DNA of 64,000 nt from Microbispora siamensis. GTDB lineage: Bacteria > Actinomycetota > Actinomycetes > Streptosporangiales > Streptosporangiaceae. A program made the translations under genes and the position numbers. The number at the start of each line of letters is the position of its first letter. The stretch's first letter is position 1. The stretch is taken from assembly GCF_016863095.1 (NCBI RefSeq), contig NZ_BOOF01000039.1:1-64000 (forward strand), read 5' to 3'. Shown piece after piece: positions 49,124 through 58,147 of this stretch. Under the pieces are notes generated by a model. The model made no database searches. It saw nothing but the letters and a program-made list of their open reading frames with translations, and was not told where the DNA came from.

Positions 49124-49175
49124 AGAGCCCGCGCCGACGGGCCGGCGGGGATCCCGCCGACTCGGCGCGGGCTCT
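49124..49175. terminator. Large two-level hairpin in the 48968-49299 gap
   Basis: The 332-base gap after the PPOX gene contains no gene. It holds a 14-bp outer stem (49124-49137 with 49162-49175, arm AGAGCCCGCGCCGA) enclosing GGCGGGATCCCGCC-type inner pairing, followed by CGGTTTCC. It is well placed to end both the PPOX gene and the converging small secreted-protein gene. Confidence 0.75.
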
Positions 49176-49299
49176 CGGTTTCCGTTGCCTCGGGCACGAC
49201 CACGTCATCGCCACGAAGTGCGCGTGCCGCAGGGGGTGGGGACGTCGTCGAGGTCCCGCGCTCTCACCACCCGCGGATCCTGACGAGCCGGAAGCAGGA

Positions 49300-49770
49300 C
49301 TAACAGACGATCTTGCCGTCGAACGAGTACTTGTAATACTTCTGCTTGGTGATTTCGGTGAATCCGCTGAAGGGACGGTTGCACTCGACGGGGACGTCTC
49401 TGGCTTCCGCGAGGAGATCGTCCCCTGAGACGTCGTCCTCCCATACCTGGATCGTTACTCTGTCGCCCAGCGGAAACTTGAGGGGATTCGCGGACGGAAT
49501 CGCGACCTGCTGGCCCTCGTCGGATTCGTTGACGTCGATAGTGCCCTTGGTCGGGGCGAGGCGCTGAGTGAATCCGTTGTGCACGACGCTGATGAAAACT
49601 TCGTCGCCGTTGCTCCAGGTTCCCTCCTCGTCCACGTCCCATACGTACAGGGTAAGGCCGATTCCGGCTTCGGCCGCGGCGGCGTTCGCCGGGGTCGCGC
49701 CGGCGAGTGCCAGCGACCCGAGAAGGCCTGCCAGCGAAAGAAGAAAGCCGGACTTGGAACGCACGAGCAT
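49300..49770 (-). CDS. Small secreted protein, predicted beta-rich
   Basis: 156 residues from ATG 49770, behind AAAGGGGAAA; an upstream in-frame start at 49800 is less likely. The signal peptide spans about residues 1-32 (Arg/Lys head, Leu/Ala core, ANAAAAEA cleavage zone). The mature part alternates hydrophobic and polar residues (IGLTLYVWDVDEEGTWSNGD, DRVTIQVWEDDVSGDDLLAE), suggesting a beta-sandwich with Asp-rich loops. There are two cysteines, one at the very C-terminus (KIVC). Codon third positions are less GC-rich than in neighbours, so it may have been acquired recently. The function is unknown. Confidence 0.7.
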   Translation of the reverse strand: MLVRSKSGFLLSLAGLLGSLALAGATPANAAAAEAGIGLTLYVWDVDEEGTWSNGDEVFISVVHNGFTQRLAPTKGTIDVNESDEGQQVAIPSANPLKFPLGDRVTIQVWEDDVSGDDLLAEARDVPVECNRPFSGFTEITKQKYYKYSFDGKIVC

Positions 49771-50341
49771 GGTTTCCCCTTTTCTCGTCCGATCGGTCAC
49801 GGCCGAGATTTCCGCATCCTCCTTGGAGGAGACTTGCAGTCGGCTTGGAGCCGCCGAAACTGATTTCCAGAATTTCGCGTCCCGGAATCAGGAATCGCCT
49901 GCCGGACGACCGGCGATGAGCGCGGGCCGGAGAGCGGCCGCGCCGCGACGTCGTGTCCGTGCGGTGCTCAGAGCTCCTCTTCGCTCATGTCCGCGAGCGT
50001 GAGCAGTCCTTCGAAGCAGCCCTCTCGTGGCGCGCCCGGCGCGAGCGCGGCCATTCCCCTGGTCGTCCCCTGACCCAAGGTCGCGGCGGTCATCGCCGCC
50101 TGTCTCGTCCTCGCGGCCGGCGCGAGCACGATTTTCACAGGGAAAACATCCTTCACTTCCGTAAGGACGTCGTCCAGGCCGCCTACCAGCGCGAATGCTT
50201 GATCAGGCAAAGGAATCGTCGATCCTTCCCCCTGTTTTCGCAAGGGTTGCGATCCGGGACGTTCAGGCGGCCCGGTTTCCGGATAGCTCTTATTAACATT
50301 TTTTTCCTGAGCATTGCATTACGGACACGAACGGAGGGGTC
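49771..50341. other. Long low-coding gap upstream of the histidine kinase
   Basis: 571 bases of lower GC than the surroundings. It contains the promoter side of the small secreted protein, a weak minus-strand reading frame (49968-50243) listed separately, and an AT-rich run with seven T residues (50298-50304) just before the kinase gene. The T run follows a weak CCGGTTTCCGG dyad. The kinase promoter is expected here. No other feature was found. Confidence 0.4.
49968..50243 (-). CDS. Possible short protein, low confidence
   Basis: A 91-codon frame starting with TTG. Its first 15 codons have poor actinomycete bias, but the last 55 (from about VKIVLAPAARTRQAAMTAAT to ADMSEEEL) have GC-rich third positions. 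A GTG near 50135 could start a shorter, 56-residue version behind a GAAGG element. No motif, signal peptide or homologous family is recognised. It may be a remnant or a small species-specific gene. Treat it as tentative. Confidence 0.3.
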   Translation of the reverse strand: MRKQGEGSTIPLPDQAFALVGGLDDVLTEVKDVFPVKIVLAPAARTRQAAMTAATLGQGTTRGMAALAPGAPREGCFEGLLTLADMSEEEL

Positions 50342-51751
50342 ATGGCGGGCTGGCACATGCCTTCCCTTTTACGCCCGCGCTCGATCCAGGCGCGGACCGC
50401 CCTGATGAGCGCGGTCCTCTCCCTCCTCGTCCTCACGGTGATCGGGTTCGGGCTGGACATCGCCGTACGCAACCGGATCCACAGCCATCTCTTCATGGAC
50501 ACCCAGCGGGTGGCCACCGACTGGATCGCCTCGATGGGCCCCAACGGCATCCCCGAGCCGCCGGCCGCGCACGAGGACCTGGTGCAGCTCGTCGACTCCC
50601 GCAACCGGGTGATCACGGCCAGCCGGTCGGCGAGCGGCCGGGCCCCGCTGACCTCCCCCTTCCCCACAGGCCAGGACCGCCTGCAGTACCGCATCGAGTG
50701 CCCGGACCAGGGCCGGTGCGTCGTGCTCACCGCCGTACGGGTCCTGCCGGTGCAGTCCCGGCTGTTCTGGGACGGCGAGCCGCACGCCGTGTACGCGGGG
50801 AGGACCGAGCCCGCCCTCCTGGCCACGCGGCGGCTGGAACTGTTCATCGCGATCGGAGTGCTGCTGATGACCGCCGGATGGACCTGGGCGAGCTGGCGCG
50901 CCGCGGGCCGCACGCTGCGCCCGGTCAGGGAGATTCGCGAGAGGGTGACCGAGATCAGCGTGCGCGACCTGAGCCTGCGCGTCCCCCAGCCGCCCGGGCG
51001 CGACGAGATCGCCGAGCTCGCGCGGGCCTCCAACAACTTCCTCGAACGCCTCGACTCCTCGGTGCGCCAGCAGCGGCACTTCGCCTCGATGGTCTCCCAC
51101 GAGCTGCGGACCCCGCTCGCCGGGCTGCGCACGCAGCTGGAGGAGGCCCTGCTCTACCGCGAGGAGACCGATCCGTACGAGACGATCCGTACGGCGGTGC
51201 GCACCACCGAGCGGTGCCAGGCGATCATCGACGAGATGCTGACGGTCGCCCGCGTCCGAACGGCCGCGACGGCCGAACCCGAGCCGGTCGACCTCGGGGC
51301 GCTCGTGCGGGAGGAGGCCGCCGCCCGCACGGACGGCGTGCCCGTGCGCGTCGAGGTCGAGGACGAGGTGACCGTCCTCGGCAACCGGGTCCAGCTGTGC
51401 GGCGTGCTGACCAACCTGCTGGTCAACGCCCAGCGCCACGCGTACAGCAGGGTCGACGTCACGGTCGGGCGGGCCGGGGACGAGGCGGTCGTCACCGTGC
51501 TCGACGACGGCGACGGCATCGCCCCGGAGGACCGCGAGCGGGTCTTCGAGCCGTTCGTCCGCCTGAAGGACGGGCGCCGCCGCGATCCCAAGGGCACCGG
51601 GCTGGGCCTCGCCCTGTGCCGCGTCACGGCGGACGCGCACCACGGGACGCTGCGGGTCGAGGACTCACCGCGCGGCGCCCGCTTCGTCCTGCGCCTGCCG
51701 CTGCCCGCGGGCGTCTCACCCGTGGGCAGCGCGCCGCAGCTCAGCCGGTGA
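50342..51751 (+). CDS. Membrane sensor histidine kinase with HAMP domain (orphan)
   Basis: 469 residues. Two membrane helices (about residues 20-42 and 175-195) flank an extracytoplasmic sensor of about 130 residues. HAMP follows (about 197-250), then the HisKA dimerisation box SMVSHELRTPLAGLRTQLEE with His 253, and the ATPase domain (N box LTNLLVNAQRHA, G1 DDGDGI, G2 GTGLGLALC). The start has GGAGGGG. No response regulator gene is adjacent, so the partner is elsewhere. The gene's last 11 bases overlap the 3' end of the converging phospholipase C gene. Confidence 0.93.
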   Translation: MAGWHMPSLLRPRSIQARTALMSAVLSLLVLTVIGFGLDIAVRNRIHSHLFMDTQRVATDWIASMGPNGIPEPPAAHEDLVQLVDSRNRVITASRSASGRAPLTSPFPTGQDRLQYRIECPDQGRCVVLTAVRVLPVQSRLFWDGEPHAVYAGRTEPALLATRRLELFIAIGVLLMTAGWTWASWRAAGRTLRPVREIRERVTEISVRDLSLRVPQPPGRDEIAELARASNNFLERLDSSVRQQRHFASMVSHELRTPLAGLRTQLEEALLYREETDPYETIRTAVRTTERCQAIIDEMLTVARVRTAATAEPEPVDLGALVREEAAARTDGVPVRVEVEDEVTVLGNRVQLCGVLTNLLVNAQRHAYSRVDVTVGRAGDEAVVTVLDDGDGIAPEDRERVFEPFVRLKDGRRRDPKGTGLGLALCRVTADAHHGTLRVEDSPRGARFVLRLPLPAGVSPVGSAPQLSR

Positions 51752-53807
51752 CGCTCGGCCGGCCGTTCTCGATGTGGCCCATCAGACGGCGGTTGAAGGA
51801 CGGGTCGTCCGCGCAGGAGATCTCGATGTCGTACCAGCCCCTGGCCCGCCGGGCGGGCCAGGGCAGGTGCCGCCGCGCGCCGGGCCGCAGCACGACCTCC
51901 GTCTCCTTGTCGTCGTAGGCCAGCGCGCGGACGTGCAGGCGCACCTCCCGGCGGCCGTTGTTGGCGATCTCGATGTCCAGCCGCAGCGCCTCACCGTGGA
52001 CGGTGCTGGACACCTCGACCCCGGCCGCGCCGCCGGTGAGTGACCCGCCGAACTCCCGGCGGAAGCCGTTCGGACCGGTGAGCACCAGGTCGTAGTGGTC
52101 GCCCGGCACCGGGACGAGCCTGGTGGCCGAGCCACGCACGTCCAGGTGGAGCGGCGCGGGCAGCTCCCCGGCGTAGGGGTAGAGCGCCAGGTGCACACTC
52201 TGTGCGCCGTCGTTGGCGACCGCCAGCCGCAGCGTGTCGCCCCTGAGCGCGACCGAGGCGTCCGGCTGGTACGGCAGGGGCCGCGCCGGGCGCACACCCT
52301 CCTCCTGGACGGGCATGCGCTGGTCGGCCGGCGGGGAGGGCCGCCAACGGCCGGTGAACGTTGGCACCGGACCGGGGTGCGCGGGGGTGGGCCGGGGGCC
52401 GGCCGAGGTGAAGTCGAAGGCCGAGGTGAGGTCGCCGGAGACGGTGCGCCGCCATGCGGAGATGTCGGGGAAGCGCACCCCCAGCCAGGTCTCCAGGAAG
52501 CGGACCGTGGAGGAGTGGTCGAAGATCTGCGAGCAGACGTGCCCGCCGATCGTCCACGGCGAGACCACGATCATCGGCACCCGGATGCCGAGGCCGATCG
52601 GCTTGCCGTCGTAGAACTCGTCGGCCTGTTCGGCCGGGGGCCGCGGCGGTGGCACGTGGTCGAAGAAGCCGTCGTTCTCGTCATAGGTGATGAACAGCGC
52701 CGTGGAGCGCCACACCTCGGGGTTCGACGCGATCGCGTCAAGGATGTCGTAGGTGATCTGCGCGCTCTGGATCGGCGAGGACGCACTGGGGTGTTCGGAG
52801 TCGGCCGCCGAAGGGACGAGGTAGCTGACCTCGGGCAGCCGCCCCGCCTCGACGTCGGCGCGGAACTCGGCGGCGAGCGTGTCGGGCCGCAGGCGGCGCA
52901 GCGCCCGGTCGTACAGTGAGCGCTCCTTGGGCGTCAGCGCCGCCACGCCCTCCTCCAGTCGCGCCAGCATCTGCTCCCGCTGCGCCTCCGGCGCCCGGAA
53001 CAGCGCGGAGTAGAAGGAGTCCATGCTCAGGTGGTCTCCGCGCAGCGCCTTGCGCGCGATCCGGCGGAACTCGGCGAAGAACTCGAGGTTGTTGTCCTCG
53101 TAGTTGTCCCACTCCTGGTAGACCTTCCAGGAGCGCCCGGCGGCCTCCAGGATCTCCCCGGCGTTCGCCCACGTGTACCCCGCGTGGGAGTCCTCGCTGT
53201 AGGCGGAGTTGTCGATCGCCCGCTTCGTCGTCCCCGGCTCGTAGCCGGTGTGCCCGCTCACGTGGTAGTTACGGTTCGGGCTCGTGGACGACAGCACCGA
53301 GCAGAAGTAGTTGTCGCAGATCGTGAAGGTGTCGGCCAGCTCGTACTGCAGCGGGATGTCCTCGCGCCGGTAGTACGTCATGGTGGCCGGGCTCTTGGCC
53401 GCGATCCAGCCGTTGTGCCAGCCGTCCGCCGCGGCCGCCTGCCCGTCGTTCCAGCCGTGCGCGAGCGCCGAGATCCACTGCAGGTCCCTGCCCACCAGGT
53501 CGGCGGCCTCGCGCACCGGAAACGGCAGCACCCGGCCCGCGCCGTCGGGCTGCTCGAACACCGGCCTGCCGTCCGGCAGCCTGACGGCGTTGCGGTCCCC
53601 GTAGCCGCGCACGCCCCGCAGGCTGCCGAAGTAGTGGTCGAACGACCGGTTCTCCTGCATGAGGAAGACGACGTGCTTGATCGCGGACAGGCCGCCGCGC
53701 GGCACCGGCATGGCCATCGCCCGGTGCACCGAGGCCGGCAGCAGCGACGCGGCGGCGGCGCCGGCGCCTGCGGCGAGGAACCCGCGGCGGGACAGACCCT
53801 GGGACAT
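51741..53807 (-). CDS. Tat-exported phosphocholine-preferring phospholipase C
   Basis: 688 residues. A twin-arginine signal is at the start (SRRGFLAAGAGAAAAS). The phosphoesterase domain has HVVFLMQENRSFDHYFGSLR, the typical opening of the PlcH/PlcN family, and NRNYHVSGHTG. The conserved DENDGFFDHVPPP metal site and MIVVSPWTIGGHV follow. Two beta-sandwich DUF756 repeats form the C-terminus (about 490-680). It hydrolyses phosphatidylcholine or sphingomyelin outside the membrane. The released phosphocholine could feed the BetA/BetB choline pathway encoded elsewhere in this window (inference). It overlaps the converging kinase gene by 11 bp. Confidence 0.93.
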   Translation of the reverse strand: MSQGLSRRGFLAAGAGAAAASLLPASVHRAMAMPVPRGGLSAIKHVVFLMQENRSFDHYFGSLRGVRGYGDRNAVRLPDGRPVFEQPDGAGRVLPFPVREAADLVGRDLQWISALAHGWNDGQAAAADGWHNGWIAAKSPATMTYYRREDIPLQYELADTFTICDNYFCSVLSSTSPNRNYHVSGHTGYEPGTTKRAIDNSAYSEDSHAGYTWANAGEILEAAGRSWKVYQEWDNYEDNNLEFFAEFRRIARKALRGDHLSMDSFYSALFRAPEAQREQMLARLEEGVAALTPKERSLYDRALRRLRPDTLAAEFRADVEAGRLPEVSYLVPSAADSEHPSASSPIQSAQITYDILDAIASNPEVWRSTALFITYDENDGFFDHVPPPRPPAEQADEFYDGKPIGLGIRVPMIVVSPWTIGGHVCSQIFDHSSTVRFLETWLGVRFPDISAWRRTVSGDLTSAFDFTSAGPRPTPAHPGPVPTFTGRWRPSPPADQRMPVQEEGVRPARPLPYQPDASVALRGDTLRLAVANDGAQSVHLALYPYAGELPAPLHLDVRGSATRLVPVPGDHYDLVLTGPNGFRREFGGSLTGGAAGVEVSSTVHGEALRLDIEIANNGRREVRLHVRALAYDDKETEVVLRPGARRHLPWPARRARGWYDIEISCADDPSFNRRLMGHIENGRPSVTG

Positions 53808-53905
53808 CGTGGTCCTTTCACTTCGGCCGCCCGCTTACGGCGGCCCGGCGAGGTGATCACAGCCCCTCGCGGTGGCAGGACGACGACATCCTCCGGCACT
53901 GCCGG

Positions 53906-54892
53906 TTAAGGGTTGGCGAACCTCCCCGGGGACGCGGGCACCGCGGCCAGGGTCAGCGCGAAGTCGCCGGCGCTGTCGGTGTACCAGCGGCAGACCGCGA
54001 ACCCGGCCCGGGACAGCTCGTCGAGCACGCCCTCCCTGCGGAACTTGGCGCTGATCTCCGTGCGCGTCTCCTCGCCCTCGGCGAAGGCGACCGTGAGCCC
54101 GAGCGCCCGGATCGGGACCTCCATGGGCCGGGTGGCCCGCAGCCGCATCTCGATCCAGTCGTTGTCCTCGTCCCACAGCGCCACGTGCTCGAACGCCTCC
54201 GGCTCGAACCCGGCGTCCAGTTCCCGGTTGAGCACGTGCAGCACGTTGCGGTTGAAGGCGGCCGTCACGCCCCCCGGGTCGTCGTACGCCGCGACCAGCC
54301 GTCCCCTGTCCTTCACCAGGTCGGTGCCGAGCAGCAGGGTGTCGCCCGGCCGCAGCGTGGCCCGCAGTTCCTTGAGGAACACCTCCCGCGCGGCGGGCGG
54401 GAGGTTGCCGATCGTGCCGCCGAGGAAGGCCACCAGCCGCCTGCCGGTCCTCGGCAGCAGCGCCAGGTGCTGCTCGAAGTCGGCGCGCACCGGCCGTACG
54501 TCCAGGCCGGGATAGCGTACGGCGAGCCGCTCCGCCGCGGCCTCCAGCGTGACGTCGTCCACGTCCACCGGCGTGTAGGCCCGCAGCGTGCCCGCGTTGG
54601 CCAGCGCGTCGAGCAGCAGCACGGTCTTCTCGCTGGTGCCCGAGCCCAGCTCGACGAGCGTGTCGGCGCGGCTGAGCGCCGCGACGTCGATGGCGCGGCG
54701 GCGCAGGATCTCCAGCTCGCGCCGGGTGGGGTAGTACTCCGGCAACCGGGTGATCCGCGAGAACAGCTCGCTGCCCGCGGCGTCGTAGAACCATTTGGGC
54801 GGCAGCCACTTGGGCGACGAGGTGAGCCCGGCGCGTACGTCGTTCTCCAGAGCCTGGCGCAGATAGTCGCCGCCGAGATGATCGGTAACCAT
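53906..54892 (-). CDS. egtD: L-histidine N-alpha-methyltransferase
   Basis: 328 residues. It is a SAM-dependent enzyme that trimethylates histidine to hercynine, the first committed intermediate of ergothioneine. Motifs match EgtD: FYDAAGSELFSRITRLPEYYPTR (given here in part as YYPTRRE), the SAM site VELGSGTSEKT, and the GGTIGNL loop. The C-terminal EISAKFRREG and FAVCRWYTDSAGDFALTLA are also typical. It is the last gene of the egt operon, 9 bases after egtC. Confidence 0.95.
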   Translation of the reverse strand: MVTDHLGGDYLRQALENDVRAGLTSSPKWLPPKWFYDAAGSELFSRITRLPEYYPTRRELEILRRRAIDVAALSRADTLVELGSGTSEKTVLLLDALANAGTLRAYTPVDVDDVTLEAAAERLAVRYPGLDVRPVRADFEQHLALLPRTGRRLVAFLGGTIGNLPPAAREVFLKELRATLRPGDTLLLGTDLVKDRGRLVAAYDDPGGVTAAFNRNVLHVLNRELDAGFEPEAFEHVALWDEDNDWIEMRLRATRPMEVPIRALGLTVAFAEGEETRTEISAKFRREGVLDELSRAGFAVCRWYTDSAGDFALTLAAVPASPGRFANP

Positions 54893-54901
54893 GGTCGCCT
54901 C

Positions 54902-55603
54902 TCAATCGATGGGTGTCACCGAAACGCCGTCGGGAGACGCGAGCAGCAGGCTGCGGTCGGGCACGGCCCGCCAGCCCGGCCGGTCGTCAAGCGGCTCGCT
55001 CGCGACGAGCACCCCCTCCTCCAGGTGCGTGAACAACGTGTCGCCCCACGCGACGGCGGCCAGGTGGGAACCTCCCGTGACGAGCAGGTTGAGCCGCGCC
55101 TCCGGGTCGCCCTCCGCGGCCGCGCGGACGACGGCGGGCAGGACGTCGGCGAGCGGCAGGCCGTCCCGCAACCGGGTGAACACGGCCGCGGCGAGCCACG
55201 CCGAGTCACACACGCTCTCCGCGTCGGCCGCGAGGGGCCGGACGGCCTCGCGCCTGACCCGCCCGTTGTGGCTGAGCAGCCAGGGCCCGTCGGCGAACGG
55301 CGCGGTGGCCGTCTCCTCGATCGGCATCCCGACCGTGGCCGACCGCACCGCCGCGATCAGGCAGGACGAGCGGGCCGCCGCGGCGAGGCCGGGCATGTTG
55401 GCGTCCGCCCAGATGGGCACCGTACGGCGGTAGCGCACGGGCCGGGACCCGTCGTACCAGCCGAAGCCGAACCCGTCGGCGTTCACCGTGCCGTACTTCT
55501 GCAGGCGCGGGGCGTACGACTGGCGCAGCAGGCCGTGTTCAGGGTCGCTGATGAGCGTGGTCAGGGACCTCGTCGGGCCCAGCCACGCCGCGTGGCGGCA
55601 CAT
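54902..55603 (-). CDS. egtC: Gamma-glutamyl-hercynylcysteine sulfoxide amidohydrolase
   Basis: 233 residues. It is an N-terminal-nucleophile class II glutamine amidotransferase fold: Cys 2 (MCRHAAWLG) is the nucleophile after Met removal. GFGFGWYDG and LSHNGRVRREAVRP are the substrate-side motifs. It removes the gamma-glutamyl group from the EgtB product. It lies between egtB and egtD with gaps of 4 and 9 bases. Confidence 0.94.
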   Translation of the reverse strand: MCRHAAWLGPTRSLTTLISDPEHGLLRQSYAPRLQKYGTVNADGFGFGWYDGSRPVRYRRTVPIWADANMPGLAAAARSSCLIAAVRSATVGMPIEETATAPFADGPWLLSHNGRVRREAVRPLAADAESVCDSAWLAAAVFTRLRDGLPLADVLPAVVRAAAEGDPEARLNLLVTGGSHLAAVAWGDTLFTHLEEGVLVASEPLDDRPGWRAVPDRSLLLASPDGVSVTPID

Positions 55604-55607
55604 CCCC

Positions 55608-56918
55608 TCACTCCTCCGAGCGGGCGCAGCGGAACCCGGCGAAGATCTGCCGCCGGATCGGGTAGTCCCAGTTGCGGAAGGTCGTGCGGACGGCGCAGGG
55701 ATGGGTGGCCCACGAACCGCCGCGCAGCACCCGGTAGGTCTCCCCGAAGAAGACCTTGCTGTACTCCTCGTAGGGGAAGCACCGGTAGCCGGGATAGGGC
55801 TGGAACCAGGAGTCGGTCCACTCCCACACGTCCCCGATGAGCTGCTCGACCCCGTAGGGACTGGCGCCGTCCGGGTACGCCCCGGCGGGCGCGGGCCGGG
55901 CCGCGCGGTGGCCGAGGTTGGCCCAGCGCGCGAGGTGGCCGGGATCGGCCTCGCCCCAGGGGTACGTGCGGCCTCCGCACGCCTTCTCCCACTCGGCCTC
56001 GGTCGGCAGGCGTTTGCCCGCCCACCGGGCGTACGCGTCGGCCTCGTACCAGGAGACGTGCTGCACCGGCTCGTCCGGCGGCACGGGCTCCTCCCGGCCG
56101 AAGCGGATCCGCCACCAGGTGTCGCCGTCGCGCGTCCAGAACAGCGGGGCCTCCACGCCGTTGCGCTCGACCCACTCCCAGCCCTGCGGCAGCCACCAGC
56201 GCGGGTCGCGGTAGCCGCCGTCCTCGACGAACTCCAGGTAGGCCCCGTTGGTGACGGGATGGCGGTCGATCCAGTAGCCCGGCAGGTACATCCGGTGGGC
56301 GGGCCGCTCGTTGTCGTACGCCCAGGCCACGGTGTCGGTGCCCATCGTGAAGACCCCGGCGGGGATGTGCACCTCGGGCTCGGCGGCGGGCCTGCCCGGC
56401 GGCAGCTCCCCGTCGCGGACCAGGCCGGGCCGCCGGGAGAGCTGGAGCGTGGCGAGCATGGTCTCGTCGTGCTGGTGCTCGTGCTGCAGCACCAGCCCGA
56501 AGACGTAGCCGCCCGCCCGCAGCGGATCGGGGTCGGTCAGGTCCACCCGGTCGAGGACGTCGAGCACCCGGCCGCGCACGCCGGAGATGTACTTCCTCGC
56601 CTCGGCGGGGCCGAGCAGCGGGAGCGACGGCCGGTCCTTGCGCGGATACTTGAACGCGTCGTAGAGGTGGTCGATCTCCGGGCGCAGCGGTTCGATGCCG
56701 CCCACCTCGCGCAGGACCCACAGCTCCTCGTAGTTGCCGACGTGCGCCAGGTCCCAGACCAGCGGCGACATCAGGGGCGAGTGCTGGCGCACGAGCATGT
56801 CGTCGTCCGCGTCGGTGTAGGTGAGCGACCGCTCGCGTACGGCGGCGAGCTCGGCCGCGATCCGCTCCTTCAGGCCGGTCGGGCCGGCGTTGCCCAGGAC
56901 GGCGTCGAGATCGGTCAC
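55608..56918 (-). CDS. egtB: Ergothioneine sulfoxide synthase (iron-dependent)
   Basis: 436 residues from GTG 56918, overlapping egtA by 4 bp. The N-terminal DinB-like domain has the iron ligands: a His in WDLAHVGNYEEL and the HxxxH pair in LQHEHQHDE. The C-terminal FGE-sulfatase-type domain has EWEKACGGRTYPWG and the closing VLRGGSWATHP with NWDYPIRRQIFAGFRCAR. It joins hercynine and gamma-glutamyl-cysteine oxidatively. This is the gamma-glutamylcysteine type, consistent with egtA beside it. Confidence 0.95.
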   Translation of the reverse strand: MTDLDAVLGNAGPTGLKERIAAELAAVRERSLTYTDADDDMLVRQHSPLMSPLVWDLAHVGNYEELWVLREVGGIEPLRPEIDHLYDAFKYPRKDRPSLPLLGPAEARKYISGVRGRVLDVLDRVDLTDPDPLRAGGYVFGLVLQHEHQHDETMLATLQLSRRPGLVRDGELPPGRPAAEPEVHIPAGVFTMGTDTVAWAYDNERPAHRMYLPGYWIDRHPVTNGAYLEFVEDGGYRDPRWWLPQGWEWVERNGVEAPLFWTRDGDTWWRIRFGREEPVPPDEPVQHVSWYEADAYARWAGKRLPTEAEWEKACGGRTYPWGEADPGHLARWANLGHRAARPAPAGAYPDGASPYGVEQLIGDVWEWTDSWFQPYPGYRCFPYEEYSKVFFGETYRVLRGGSWATHPCAVRTTFRNWDYPIRRQIFAGFRCARSEE

Positions 56919-58039
56919 GCGAACATCTCCTCCATCTGGTCGGCGGCCGGCGATCGGCCGGATTCGATGTGCCGAGAGGCGAACGCGCGGACCCGGGCGA
57001 CCAGCGAGGGCTCGGCCCCGAGGCGGGGCAGGGCCTCGGCGGCGGCGGCGAAGCAGGCCGAGGCGGAGCGGCGCAGATCGGGGTCGGCGAGACCGAGGCG
57101 GGCGGCGTCCGCCCACCGGTGGGCGACCGGCCGGGCCGCCTCCATGGCGGCCTCGGCGGCCCGATCGTCGGTGACGAGCGCGTGGACGACGGCCACGCAC
57201 ACGGGCCACTCGGTGGCCCCCTGCGCGTCGAGGTAGCGCACCTCCAGCCAGCCCCGTGGCCGTACGGGCGGGAAGAGCGTGGTGGCGTGGTAGGCGAGGT
57301 CGGCCTCGCCGGGGGGCCGCCCGGCCACGCGGGCGAAGTCACGGAACGCCGAGCCGTCGAGGACCGGCAGGAGGCCGCCGTCCCCCCGGACCAGCATGAG
57401 ACGGGCGTCGAGGAGGTAGCGCGCCCAGTCGTCCACCGGGTCGCCGTTCCGTGCGACCGGCGCCGTCCTGCTCGGGTCGAGCCTGCTCCACACGGCCTGG
57501 CGGCCGGAGACCCACCCTCCGGCGGGCGAGTTGGCGAAGGCCGCGACCAGCACGGGGCCGAGCACGTGGGACCGTTCCCAGCGGATTCGCGGGTCCTCGC
57601 CGAAGTCCAGGTTGACCTGGACCGACGCCGTCGAGCACATCATCGTCAGGCCGTCCGGCCAGTCCAGGAACGCGGCCATCGCCTCATACCTGGGCTCTCG
57701 TAACTGCCGCAGGGGCGGGCGAAGGGCGTCCAGGCCGCGGCCGCCCAGCCGCAGCCCGGCCCGGGCGAGCGCGCGCCGTACGGCGTCGACGTCGGCGGTG
57801 AGCTTCGCGATCGCGGCGGGCAGGACGTCCGGCGGGGCGGACAGTTCGAGCTGCCCGCCCGGCTCGAACGTCACCCGGCTGCCACCCGGGAGCGCGGGGA
57901 GCGCGCCCGCGATCCGGGCGATGGGGACGGGAAGCGCGGGGTTGTCCGCGTCGAAGACCAGAAACTCCAGCTCGACGCCCAACCGGTCGGAGGTGACCCC
58001 GCGGAAGCAGTCCCGGGCGTACCTCTGCACGTCGGTCAT
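56915..58039 (-). CDS. egtA: Glutamate-cysteine ligase of the ergothioneine pathway
   Basis: 374 residues. It supplies gamma-glutamyl-cysteine for EgtB. GVELEFLVFD opens the ATP-grasp-like GCS2 fold, and MMCSTASVQVNLDFG and the RLDPSRTAPVARNGDPVDDW region are family motifs. It is the first gene of egtA-egtB-egtC-egtD. egtE is not in the window, so the final C-S lyase must be encoded elsewhere or the step done by another PLP enzyme. A hairpin lies just upstream of the start. Confidence 0.93.
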   Translation of the reverse strand: MTDVQRYARDCFRGVTSDRLGVELEFLVFDADNPALPVPIARIAGALPALPGGSRVTFEPGGQLELSAPPDVLPAAIAKLTADVDAVRRALARAGLRLGGRGLDALRPPLRQLREPRYEAMAAFLDWPDGLTMMCSTASVQVNLDFGEDPRIRWERSHVLGPVLVAAFANSPAGGWVSGRQAVWSRLDPSRTAPVARNGDPVDDWARYLLDARLMLVRGDGGLLPVLDGSAFRDFARVAGRPPGEADLAYHATTLFPPVRPRGWLEVRYLDAQGATEWPVCVAVVHALVTDDRAAEAAMEAARPVAHRWADAARLGLADPDLRRSASACFAAAAEALPRLGAEPSLVARVRAFASRHIESGRSPAADQMEEMFA

Positions 58040-58068
58040 TCGCCCCCCATCGGGCCGATGTTTACGCG

Positions 58069-58087
58069 ACTCGGTCGTGCCGAGTCA
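58069..58087. terminator. Hairpin between the egt operon and the upstream membrane-protein gene
   Basis: GACTCGG-TCGTG-CCGAGTC forms a perfect 7-bp stem. It lies 60 bases downstream of the membrane-protein stop and 30 bases upstream of egtA, both on the minus strand. It could stop read-through into egtA or serve as an egtA operator. Confidence 0.45.
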
Positions 58088-58147
58088 GCTTTCCCCGTAA
58101 TCCCCCCCTTCAACCTGAAACCCATTGAAACAGTGCGTTAACGCAGG

